DNA of 9,019 nt from assembly GCA_025927935.1 (NCBI GenBank), contig JAICKM010000240.1, positions 1-9,019 of the forward strand, read 5' to 3'. The DNA comes from Chloroflexia bacterium. GTDB lineage: Bacteria > Chloroflexota > Chloroflexia > QHBQ01 > JADMIH01. The notes beneath the pieces were generated by a model, which did no database searches, was not told the origin of the DNA, and saw only the letters and a list, made by a program, of their open reading frames with translations. Numbering within the stretch: the first letter of the stretch is position 1; each line of letters begins with the position of its first letter. A program made the translations under genes and the position numbers. This document shows, piece after piece, positions 1-5,685 of the stretch.

Positions 1-544
1 AGATGCCGTTGGTGCCGCCGGTCAGTTTGTCCAGGTTGAGGATAAAGGTCGGCACGATTTCGCCGAAGCCCAGGGTGACGATTGCCAGGTAGTCGCCGCG
101 CAGGCGCAGGGTCGGAGCGCCGAAGGCCACGCCGAAGAGCGCGGTAATGCCGGCGGACACGAAGAGCATGATCCAGAAGGGGACGTGGATGTCAAAGAGG
201 GACGAGGCGAGAATGGAGTAGGTGTAGGTGCCGATGGCAAAGAAGGCGGCGTAGCCCAGGTCAAGTAGGCCGGCATAGCCCACCACGATATTCAGGCCGA
301 GCGCCAGCATGACGAAAGCCCCGGTATCGGCCGCGGCGTTGATAATCGCCTGGTTATATAACTGGGAGAACGGCAGCGTCAGGATATGGTTCTCGGCCAG
401 CAGTTGCGGCACCGGCACCAGCAGGAGCAAGATGCCCAGGATGGCCGCCGTGATCATCGAGCGGCGGCTGGCCCGCCGTGCGGGCGGCAGCAAACTCTTA
501 TTGGCTACACCGGGGCTGGGCCGCGCGCTTGTGGATTGTGACAT
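1..544 (-). CDS. livM: LivM, branched-chain amino acid ABC transporter permease (partial, 3' end beyond window)
   Basis: Inner-membrane permease subunit of a LIV/HAAT-type ABC importer; it pairs with LivH to form the channel for branched-chain or related amino acids. The ATG at 544-542 opens a frame that runs off the left edge, so the first 181 residues are visible. A basic, Pro/Ser-rich cytoplasmic N-terminus (residues 1-29) leads into a hydrophobic helix (about 31-50). The family signatures follow: LGLNIVVGYAGLLDLGYAAF at 82-101 and LRLRGDYLAIVTLGFGEI at 146-163. The start lies 7 bp after the livH stop, so the two are translationally linked; a GAAAG-like element at the end of livH is a modest ribosome site. 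The extended hydrophilic N-terminus is longer than in short LivM forms but ordinary for fused-length permeases. The missing part would carry the remaining helices. Family assignment is very secure; the exact substrate is inferred from the family. Confidence 0.95.
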   Translation of the reverse strand, partial: MSQSTSARPSPGVANKSLLPPARRASRRSMITAAILGILLLLVPVPQLLAENHILTLPFSQLYNQAIINAAADTGAFVMLALGLNIVVGYAGLLDLGYAAFFAIGTYTYSILASSLFDIHVPFWIMLFVSAGITALFGVAFGAPTLRLRGDYLAIVTLGFGEIVPTFILNLDKLTGGTNGI

Positions 545-551
545 CGTGCGC

Positions 552-1493
552 CTACACTTTCTCGGGGACGTGCTGGCCGAGCAGCCCCGACGGTCGGAAG
601 ACGAGAATGAGAATCAGCACCGCGAAGACGACGGCCTGCGTCCATTGCGGCTGAAAGAACGTGTCGCTCATGGCTTCGAGAATGCCGATCAGGAAGCCGC
701 CGAGCATGGCGCCGGGGATATTGCCGATCCCGCCGAGCACGGCGGCGGTAAAGGCACGCAAGCCGGCCTGATAGCCTAGGGTGAACTGCACCGCGCGGAT
801 GAACATGCCGTAGAGCAGCCCCCCCGCTCCGGCCAGCGCCGCTCCGATGAAGAAGGTGAGCGCGATGGTCATGTTCACGTTGATGCCCATGAGTTGCGCC
901 GTCTCCCGGTCCAGCGCCGTGGCGCGCATGGCCTTGCCCATCTTGGTCCGCTGCACAAACAGGGTCAGCAGCACCATCAGGATGATGGCGACGGCCAGGA
1001 TGAGGATCGCTTTGCTGCGGATGGTGAGGGCCTGGGTGCCGATGGGAATGCGGTAGAACGTGTCTTGAAAGATGTCGGGGAAGTTCACCGGGGCGGGGCC
1101 GCGCCAGACCTGGCCAACGTTCTGCAGGATATACGACACGCCGATAGCCGAGATCAGGGGCGCCAGCTTGGGCGCGTTCCGCAAGGGCCGGTAGGCCACG
1201 CGTTCAACCGCCACGCCCAGCAGTCCCATCAGGACCATCGTAATCACGAACGTGACCAGCAGGGCCAAGACGACCATGAGCGGATCCTTGAGCACGGGAT
1301 TGGCATCGTTCACCCCGAAGAGCGCGACGACGCTGATCGCCGTGAAGGAGCCGAGCATGAACACATCGCCATGGGCGAAGTTAATCAGTTCGATGATGCC
1401 GTAGACCATGGTGTAGCCCAGCGCGATGAGCGCATACACCGATCCGCGCGAGATACCGTTTATCAGTTGTTGCAATATGAAAACTGGGTCCAA
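552..1493 (-). CDS. livH: LivH, branched-chain amino acid ABC transporter permease
   Basis: Membrane permease that partners LivM in the LIV-type importer. It is 313 residues long, a normal length for LivH, with about eight hydrophobic segments. Family signatures: NFAHGDVFMLGSF at 38-50, the cytoplasmic ATPase-contact type loop GKAMRATALDRETAQLMGIN at 186-205, GLRAFTAAVLGGIGNIPGA at 244-262 and a VFRPSGLLGQ tail at 298-307. The start is TTG (1493-1491). It is chosen because a strong GGAGAGGAG ribosome site (1509-1501) sits 7 nt upstream, and because the first internal Met (residue 29) would remove the first membrane helix. The stop is 7 bp before livM. No clear promoter was seen between binding protein 1 and livH, so it is probably read from the binding protein 1 promoter through the hairpins in between. 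Assignment is very secure. Confidence 0.96.
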   Translation of the reverse strand: MDPVFILQQLINGISRGSVYALIALGYTMVYGIIELINFAHGDVFMLGSFTAISVVALFGVNDANPVLKDPLMVVLALLVTFVITMVLMGLLGVAVERVAYRPLRNAPKLAPLISAIGVSYILQNVGQVWRGPAPVNFPDIFQDTFYRIPIGTQALTIRSKAILILAVAIILMVLLTLFVQRTKMGKAMRATALDRETAQLMGINVNMTIALTFFIGAALAGAGGLLYGMFIRAVQFTLGYQAGLRAFTAAVLGGIGNIPGAMLGGFLIGILEAMSDTFFQPQWTQAVVFAVLILILVFRPSGLLGQHVPEKV

Positions 1494-1500
1494 TACGCTT

Positions 1501-1509
1501 CTCCTCTCC
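1501..1509 (-). promoter_or_regulatory. Shine-Dalgarno site fixing the TTG start of livH
   Basis: On the minus strand the sequence reads GGAGAGGAG, followed by a 7-nt spacer (AAGCGTA) and then TTG. It is nearly perfectly complementary to the 16S anti-SD and supports the non-ATG start. Confidence 0.8.
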
Positions 1510-1533
1510 AGCCTTAGTGCGGGGGTGTGTAAC

Positions 1534-1564
1534 AGGGGAGTGGCCCCAGCCTGGCCACTCCCCT
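1534..1564 (-). promoter_or_regulatory. Perfect 12-bp stem-loop between binding protein 1 and livH
   Basis: AGGGGAGTGGCC (1534-1545) and GGCCACTCCCCT (1553-1564) are perfect inverted repeats around a 7-nt loop. On the minus-strand transcript the stem is followed by GUUACAC, not a U-run, so it is not a classic intrinsic terminator. It lies about 100 nt after the binding protein 1 stop and about 40 nt before livH. By analogy with other ABC importer operons it may stabilise the upstream receptor message or reduce read-through into livHM. The structure is seen directly; the role is inferred. Confidence 0.6.
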
Positions 1565-1579
1565 CGCGCTATCGCCGGT

Positions 1580-1603
1580 CCGCCGGCTGCCCCTGGCCGG
1601 CGG
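1580..1603 (-). promoter_or_regulatory. Second stem-loop downstream of binding protein 1
   Basis: CCGCCGGC (1580-1587) and GCCGGCGG (1596-1603) pair perfectly around an 8-nt loop. With the hairpin at 1534-1564 it forms a tandem pair in the 172-bp gap between binding protein 1 and livH. It is fully G/C with no T-run on either side, so an RNA-stability or processing barrier is more likely than a standard terminator. Confidence 0.5.
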
Positions 1604-1665
1604 GTTCGCGCGGATACCTACGTTCAGAAATCCGAATATTGCTGTTTGCCCTCGCGCAATACGGC

Positions 1666-2982
1666 TTATTTTGCCGCCTCAAAGCGCTGCTGATCAATAA
1701 ACTCCCACTTGCCGCCTTTGGCCTGGTAGATGGAGACCCAGCGATTGGTGGTGTCGCCGTTCTCGTCGAAGCCGGTGGTGCCCAGGACGCCTTTATAGTC
1801 CTTCGTCGCCGCAATAGCCGCCCGGACGGCCTCGCGGTCTTTCTTGCCCGCCGTCTTGATGGCCGCGATGATGATATTGGTGGCGTCGAAGGCACTGGCA
1901 CTATAAGCGCCGGGATCGGCGTTGAAGGCGGTCTTGTAGTCGGCGATAAACTGCTTGCCTTCCGGCAGGGTCGCGACGTTCACCGCCATCACCGTGGCGT
2001 AGCTGTTGTCCGCGTCGGCGCCGGCGGTCTTGAGATACTGGTCCTCCTGGATGCCGTCGCCGCCCATCAGCGGGATGTCCAGCCCCGCGGCCTTCATCTG
2101 CTTGCGCGCGATGGGGACACCGGTCGCCGTGGTCCCGCCGAAGTAGAGAAGATCGGGTCCCGCGGCGGCGGCTTTGGTCAGGATAGAGCTATAGTCGGTC
2201 GTGCCCTTCGGCACACCATCATGGCCCAGCACGGTGCCGCCCTTGGCCTTGAACTCTTTCTCGAACTGGTCGGCCAGCCCTTTGCCGTACGATTCCGTAT
2301 CGTCTAGAATGTAGACTTTCTTCTTGCCGAGTTTGTCGTAGGCGTAGTCGGCGGCGACGGGACCCTGGATGTCGTCGGTGGCGCAGACGCGGAAGTAGGT
2401 CACCTTGCCGGTCGGGCGCAGGCTCTTGGTCTCGCCCAGCTCCGGCTTAGTCAATTCGGGGCCGGTGTTGGTCGCGCTGATATTGGGCAGGTTGGCCTGG
2501 TTCAGCTTGGGCATCATGGCCTTGGCGACGTTACTGTTCAGCGGGCCGAACATCGCCAGCACATCCGGGTCGGCAATGAAGGCGTCGGCGTTCTTGGACC
2601 CCTGCGCCGGGTCGTGGGACGTGCCGCCTGGCGGCACATCGTCCAGGAAGAACATCTCGATCTGCATCGGCTTGCCGTCGATAGTTACGCCGCCCGCCTT
2701 GTTGGCCTGGTCGATGGCGAGTTGCACGCCGTTGCGGGTAGGGATGCCGATGCCGCCCTCCGCGCCGGTCACGGGCAGGTCCACCGCGATCTTGACCACA
2801 CTGCCCGAGCCGCCACTGGTGCTGCCGCCGGTGGCCGTGGTGGCCGTGGCCGCGCCGGTGCTGCCGGGGTTATTGCCGGCCACCGGGGTCGTATCGGCGG
2901 TGCTGGAGCCGCACGCGGATAGCAACATACTCGCGCTCACTGTCAGCGTTACGACCAAGAGCGGGAACCGGGACTTATTCAT
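1666..2982 (-). CDS. Branched-chain amino acid-type ABC transporter substrate-binding lipoprotein 1 (LivJ/LivK family)
   Basis: Extracytoplasmic receptor of the LIV-type importer, anchored by a lipid; it captures the ligand and hands it to LivH/LivM. It is 438 residues long. The signal peptide has a KSR N-region, a hydrophobic core and the lipobox LSAC, with the lipidated Cys at 24. A Ser/Thr/Gly/Ala linker (about 25-61) is followed by the type I periplasmic-binding (Peripla_BP_6) domain from VVKIAVDLP (62). LivJ-like landmarks are GPLNSN near 146-151, ISAT at 168-171 (the site equivalent to the Ala-Ala-Thr ligand loop of LIVBP), DDIQGP at 203-208, DDTESYGKGL at 227-236, FGGT at 281-284 and GGDG at 307-310. 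The ATG (2982) has AGAGGAGG 6 nt upstream. It has its own consensus promoter at 3104-3132 and lies upstream of livHM. It is a close paralogue of the gene at 3219-4529. The family is secure; the ligand could be branched-chain amino acids or another small amino acid or amide. Confidence 0.95.
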   Translation of the reverse strand: MNKSRFPLLVVTLTVSASMLLSACGSSTADTTPVAGNNPGSTGAATATTATGGSTSGGSGSVVKIAVDLPVTGAEGGIGIPTRNGVQLAIDQANKAGGVTIDGKPMQIEMFFLDDVPPGGTSHDPAQGSKNADAFIADPDVLAMFGPLNSNVAKAMMPKLNQANLPNISATNTGPELTKPELGETKSLRPTGKVTYFRVCATDDIQGPVAADYAYDKLGKKKVYILDDTESYGKGLADQFEKEFKAKGGTVLGHDGVPKGTTDYSSILTKAAAAGPDLLYFGGTTATGVPIARKQMKAAGLDIPLMGGDGIQEDQYLKTAGADADNSYATVMAVNVATLPEGKQFIADYKTAFNADPGAYSASAFDATNIIIAAIKTAGKKDREAVRAAIAATKDYKGVLGTTGFDENGDTTNRWVSIYQAKGGKWEFIDQQRFEAAK

Positions 2983-3103
2983 TGACAGCCTCCTCTGGTG
3001 AGGGCGGAGAATAGCGGCCGTTGGGTATACCGCCGGGCGGCATAGGCGGATTCGATCAATGAAGCAGCCGGTCTACGTCGCTGTAGGTCGGAAGATTGGC
3101 AGC

Positions 3104-3132
3104 ATTATAGTGTGGATGAATCCACTTGTCAA
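3104..3132 (-). promoter_or_regulatory. Consensus sigma70-type promoter for binding protein 1, with spacer palindrome
   Basis: On the minus strand a perfect TTGACA (3132-3127) and a perfect TATAAT (3109-3104) are separated by exactly 17 bp. The predicted start is near 3097, giving a leader of about 115 nt before the ATG at 2982. The spacer contains a perfect inverted repeat, GTGGAT-GA-ATCCAC (3112-3125), an ideal place for a repressor to block polymerase. The promoter is read from the sequence; the operator function is inferred. Confidence 0.85.
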
Positions 3133-3164
3133 GACTCGCCGTAGTGTGCGCCAGGGGATGCAAC

Positions 3165-3193
3165 AAAGGGACGGCTCCCGGTGGAACCGTCCC
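3165..3193 (-). terminator. Intrinsic terminator-like hairpin after binding protein 2
   Basis: On the minus-strand RNA, GGGACGGUUCC pairs with GGAGCCGUCCC through 11 bp (one G-U) around a 4-nt loop and is followed by UUUGUUG. The G-U pair is a C-A mismatch on the other strand, so the structure favours the minus-strand transcript. It starts about 25 nt after the binding protein 2 stop and ends just before the -35 box of the binding protein 1 promoter, separating the two receptor transcripts. The U-tract is short, so termination may be partial. Confidence 0.7.
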
Positions 3194-3218
3194 CTCGCGA
3201 CTCATCCTGGCAGGTGAG

Positions 3219-4529
3219 CTATTGGCCGATCTTGAGCTGATCGACGAACTCCCACTTGCCGCCCTTGGCCTGGTAGATCGAGATCCAGCGGTTGGTAGTA
3301 TCGCCGTTCTCGTCAAAGCTGGTGGTGCCGATGACACCCTTGAAGTCCTTGGTCGCGGCCAGCGCGGCGCGCACGGCCTCGCGGTCCTTCTTGCCCGCGG
3401 CCTTGATCGCGGCGATGGCGATGTTGGTCGCTTCGTAGCCGTTGGCGCTGTAGGAGCCGACATCCGTGCTGAAGGCCGTCTTGTAGTCGGCCAGGAACTG
3501 CTTGGCTTCGGGCAGCGTGGTCGCGTTGACGGCAGCCAGGGTGCCATAGCTACCCTCGGCATCGGCCCCGGCGGTCTTCAGAAACTCGTCGTTAATGATG
3601 CCGTCGCCGCCCACCAGCGGGATATCGAGACCGGCGGCCTTCATTTGCTTGCGGGCCACCGGGATGCCGGTGGAGGAGGTGCCGCCATAGAACAGCACAT
3701 CCGGGCTTTGCGACGCGGCCTTGGTCAGGATGGAGCTGAAGTCGGTCGTGCCCTTCGGCACGCCGTCATGGCCGAGCACGGTGCCGCCCTTGGTCTTGAA
3801 CTCTTTCTCGACATTGTCGGCCAGCCCCTTGCCGTAGGTTTCGGTATCATCCAGGATGTACATCTTCTTCTTGCCGAGCTTGTCGTAGGCGAAGTCAGCC
3901 GCCGCCGGCCCTTGGATATCGTCGGTGGCGCAGACGCGGAAGTAGGTCACCTTGCCGGTGGGACGCAAGTCCTTGGTTGCACCGAACTGCGGCTTGGTCA
4001 GCGTCTCGTTGGTGTTCGAGGGGCTGATGCTGGCGAGGTTGGCCTGGTTCAGCTTAGGCATCATGGCCTTGGCGACGTTGCTGTTGAACGGACCGATCAT
4101 CACCATGACATCGGGGTCGGCGATGAAGGCGTCGGCATTCTTGGACCCCTGCGCCGGGTCGTGGGCCTGGCCGCCGGGAGGCACATCGTCGAGGAAGTAC
4201 ATCTGGAGCTGCATCGCCTTCCCGTCGATGGTCACGCCGCCCGCCTTGTTGGCCTGGTCGATGGCAAGCTGGATGCCGTTGCGCGTGGGCACGCCGTCGC
4301 TGGCGTCGGCGCCGGACACCGGTAGGTCGACCGCGATCTTGACTACGTCGGTCGAACTGCCGCCGGTGCTGCCGCCGGTGGCGGTGGTGGCCGTGGCCGC
4401 GCCGGTGCTGCCGCCGCCGGTGGTGGCCGGGGTGCTGGTGGCGGCTGTCTCGCCGCCGCACGCGGTCAACAACATGCTCGCGCTGACGCTTAACGACAGC
4501 AGCAGCATACTAATCCGGGATTTTTTCAT
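3219..4529 (-). CDS. Branched-chain amino acid-type ABC transporter substrate-binding lipoprotein 2 (LivJ/LivK family)
   Basis: Second lipid-anchored receptor of the LIV importer family, 436 residues. It has a signal peptide with lipobox LTAC (Cys 24), a Ser/Thr/Gly/Ala linker to about 61, then the type I binding domain from VVKIAVDLP (62), in register with binding protein 1. The two proteins are identical over most of their length, including GSTGAATATTATGGST in the linker (40-55). They differ at probable pocket positions: ISPS here against ISAT there (168-171), and YGGTSS against FGGTTA after the hinge. The ATG at 4529 is chosen because GGAGGAGAG lies 5 nt upstream and a clean signal peptide follows. 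An in-frame upstream codon at 4589 would put 20 charged residues before the signal peptide and is rejected. It has its own consensus promoter (4759-4787) and a terminator-like hairpin after it, so it is probably expressed as a single-gene transcript. The family is secure; the ligand is not known. Confidence 0.95.
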   Translation of the reverse strand: MKKSRISMLLLSLSVSASMLLTACGGETAATSTPATTGGGSTGAATATTATGGSTGGSSTDVVKIAVDLPVSGADASDGVPTRNGIQLAIDQANKAGGVTIDGKAMQLQMYFLDDVPPGGQAHDPAQGSKNADAFIADPDVMVMIGPFNSNVAKAMMPKLNQANLASISPSNTNETLTKPQFGATKDLRPTGKVTYFRVCATDDIQGPAAADFAYDKLGKKKMYILDDTETYGKGLADNVEKEFKTKGGTVLGHDGVPKGTTDFSSILTKAASQSPDVLFYGGTSSTGIPVARKQMKAAGLDIPLVGGDGIINDEFLKTAGADAEGSYGTLAAVNATTLPEAKQFLADYKTAFSTDVGSYSANGYEATNIAIAAIKAAGKKDREAVRAALAATKDFKGVIGTTSFDENGDTTNRWISIYQAKGGKWEFVDQLKIGQ

Positions 4530-4698
4530 AGAAACTCTCCTCCATCGGGTTGTGCTACGGGTACAAATCAAACGGTTGCGTGGGTCCACCGCGGCGGGTT
4601 GCCCTGGCCCGGCAGGTGTCTACAGGAAGGATAGGACGAAATTCGCGTGGAAACCGGCTAAACGGAAGCGAACGGGCGCCACACCTCCCCTCTAGCGT

Positions 4699-4741
4699 GG
4701 ACGGGGCGGGACACAGAAACAGGCCCCCGTCCCGGGCCTGT
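4699..4741 (-). promoter_or_regulatory. Leader RNA with two mutually exclusive pairings upstream of binding protein 2
   Basis: Just after the predicted transcript start (about 4752), ACAGGCCC and GGGCCTGT (4719-4726 with 4734-4741) form an 8-bp hairpin with a 7-nt loop, followed on the minus-strand RNA by UUUCUGUG. An 8-nt segment running through that loop (4725-4732) is also perfectly complementary to 4699-4706. The RNA can therefore form the first hairpin, the second one, or a pseudoknot. This resembles an attenuator or a small regulatory leader. The complementarity is seen directly; the regulation is inferred and no known riboswitch class is recognised. Confidence 0.45.
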
Positions 4742-4758
4742 CTTCCAACTTTGCTGGC

Positions 4759-4787
4759 ATTATAGTGGGGAGCGGGGCGCTTGTCAA
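4759..4787 (-). promoter_or_regulatory. Consensus sigma70-type promoter for binding protein 2
   Basis: On the minus strand a perfect TTGACA (4787-4782) and a perfect TATAAT (4764-4759) lie 17 bp apart. The core and flanks (TCTTGACAAG and CACTATAATGC) match those of the binding protein 1 promoter, so promoter and gene were probably duplicated together. The spacer here is G/C-rich and lacks the palindrome found in the other copy. The predicted start near 4752 leaves a leader of about 220 nt. Confidence 0.85.
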
Positions 4788-4941
4788 GATGGGCAAACCG
4801 GCATCTGCTTAGAATCGGATTCGTACCGCCAAAGCATGGAGCGTGCCGCGATGCGGATGCCGTAGGGTCGCAAATGGGGATGGATCTTTCCAGCCACGAG
4901 GCTCGCCTGCAAGCTCTACCTTTGATAGACTTGCGTAGCGG
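4788..4941. other. Divergent intergenic gap with no assigned feature
   Basis: This is the remaining stretch between the binding protein 2 promoter (minus) and the mazEF promoter (plus). I see no convincing gene, hairpin or repeat. A 37-codon minus-strand frame exists but has no ribosome site and no recognised sequence. Confidence 0.5.
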
Positions 4942-4969
4942 TTGACAGCCTGCGCGGTAGTGATACAAT
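4942..4969 (+). promoter_or_regulatory. mazEF promoter
   Basis: TTGACA (4942-4947) and TACAAT (4964-4969) are separated by 16 bp, with a TGA extended -10 (TG at 4961-4962). Transcription would start near 4976, giving a leader of about 60 nt before mazE. It is the only good plus-strand promoter seen upstream of the toxin-antitoxin pair. Confidence 0.75.
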
Positions 4970-4970
4970 A

Positions 4971-4984
4971 AAGCTTGAAAGCTT
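4971..4984 (+). promoter_or_regulatory. Candidate MazE/MazEF operator (double AAGCTT palindrome)
   Basis: Two copies of the palindrome AAGCTT (4971-4976 and 4979-4984) flank GA and overlap the predicted transcription start. AbrB-fold antitoxins of the MazE type bind palindromic sites in their own promoters, so this is a natural candidate for autorepression. Evidence is positional only. Confidence 0.4.
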
Positions 4985-5034
4985 GGAGGAATCGATATAG
5001 AGCCGGTCCAATCACAAACACGCAGGGAGATCCG

Positions 5035-5277
5035 ATGAGCCGAACAGTTACGCGATGGGGAGATTATCTAGCCGTGCGAATCCCCGCGACTTTCGCCGAG
5101 CAGTTGCAATGGGACGAGAACACGGAGGTGGTTTGCGCCGTGGTCGATGGTAACCTGGTCATCTCTCCGGCGGATGCACCTGGGTACGATCTTGATCAGC
5201 TTGTCGCGAGGATCACTCCGGAGAATCGACACGAGGAAATCCCAACTGGGCCGGCGGTCGGCAACGAGGCGTGGTAG
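5035..5277 (+). CDS. mazE: MazE-type antitoxin (AbrB/SpoVT fold)
   Basis: Labile antitoxin that neutralises MazF and, with it, represses its own operon. It is 80 residues long, the usual size. The N-terminal swapped-hairpin DNA-binding domain contains RWGDYLAVRIPATF (7-20) and ends near residue 46 after VVDGNLVISP. The acidic C-terminus includes ITPENRHEE (60-68) and a terminal Trp, closely matching the MazF-wrapping tail of E. coli MazE. The ATG at 5035 is chosen because AGGGAG lies 5 nt upstream and the protein then starts exactly where the family does; an in-frame TTG at 4975 would add 20 unrelated residues. Its stop overlaps the mazF start by 7 bp (GTGGTAG), coupling synthesis of the pair. 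Its promoter is at 4942-4969. Assignment is very secure. Confidence 0.95.
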   Translation: MSRTVTRWGDYLAVRIPATFAEQLQWDENTEVVCAVVDGNLVISPADAPGYDLDQLVARITPENRHEEIPTGPAVGNEAW

Positions 5278-5618
5278 CGCCTGCTCCGCCGGCCCCTCCC
5301 GGCCGCGGCGATCTCGTCTGGCTGAACTTTGATCCCCAGGCCGGGCACGAACAAGCGGGCCGGCGGCCCGCAGTGATCCTGTCGCCCGCGGTGTATAATG
5401 CCCGTACTGGCTTAGCCCTTTGTTGTCCGATCACCTCACAGGCGAAGGGCTACCCCTTTGAAGTTGTGTTGCCCCCTGGATTGCCGGTTAAGGGCGTCAT
5501 TCTCGCGGATCACGTCAAGAGCTTAGACTGGCGGGCACGCCGGGCGAGTTACCTGGGCCGCTTGCCGGATCGCGAGATGACCGAAGTGTTAGCCAAACTC
5601 AACGCCCTCTTGCGCTGA
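5271..5618 (+). CDS. mazF: MazF-type endoribonuclease toxin
   Basis: Sequence-specific mRNA interferase; when free of MazE it cleaves cellular RNA and stops growth. It is 115 residues long, with a GTG start overlapping the end of mazE. After a Pro-rich extension (residues 2-12) it follows E. coli MazF closely: GDLVWLNFDP (13-22), GHEQAGRRPAVILSP (25-39), CPITSQAKGYPFEVVLP (52-68) and the VILADHVKSLDWRAR stretch. Residues aligned with E. coli Glu24, Arg29 and Thr52 are present as Glu27, Arg32 and Thr55, so the toxin looks intact. Only the CGAGG just before the GTG serves as a ribosome site, consistent with translational coupling that keeps toxin below antitoxin. The gene ends convergently towards the O-antigen ligase gene. 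Family and likely activity are secure; the exact cleavage motif cannot be told from sequence. Confidence 0.95.
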   Translation: MVAPAPPAPPGRGDLVWLNFDPQAGHEQAGRRPAVILSPAVYNARTGLALCCPITSQAKGYPFEVVLPPGLPVKGVILADHVKSLDWRARRASYLGRLPDREMTEVLAKLNALLR

Positions 5619-5643
5619 GGAGTGCTATAGCGGCAACCCCAGT

Positions 5644-5657
5644 CCCCTCGCCAGGGG
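5644..5657. terminator. Small hairpin between convergent mazF and ligase genes
   Basis: CCCCT (5644-5648) and AGGGG (5653-5657) form a 5-bp stem around a 4-nt loop in the 67-bp convergent gap. No T-run follows on either strand, so a role as a bidirectional terminator is only suggested by position. Confidence 0.25.
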
Positions 5658-5685
5658 GCGATCTGTGCCATATGTGCAACCCGCG

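Noticed and set aside
2975..3043. A 22-residue upstream frame in the binding protein 1 leader, overlapping its start
   Set aside because: It has no ribosome site and is not rich in Leu, Ile or Val codons as an attenuator leader peptide would be.
3126..4325. A 399-codon open frame on the plus strand opposite binding protein 2
   Set aside because: It is antisense to a clearly coding gene. Its Arg/Gly/Val/Leu-rich product has no recognisable domain and results from GC-rich codon positions of the real gene.
4530..4589. Upstream in-frame start for binding protein 2
   Set aside because: It would place 20 charged residues before a complete signal peptide, while the ATG at 4529 has an excellent ribosome site.
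4784..4897. A 37-codon GTG-started minus-strand frame in the divergent gap
   Set aside because: It has no Shine-Dalgarno site, runs into the -35 box of the binding protein 2 promoter and resembles nothing I recognise.
4975..5034. TTG-started extension of mazE
   Set aside because: It begins at the predicted transcription start and adds residues not found in MazE; the ATG at 5035 has AGGGAG at good spacing.
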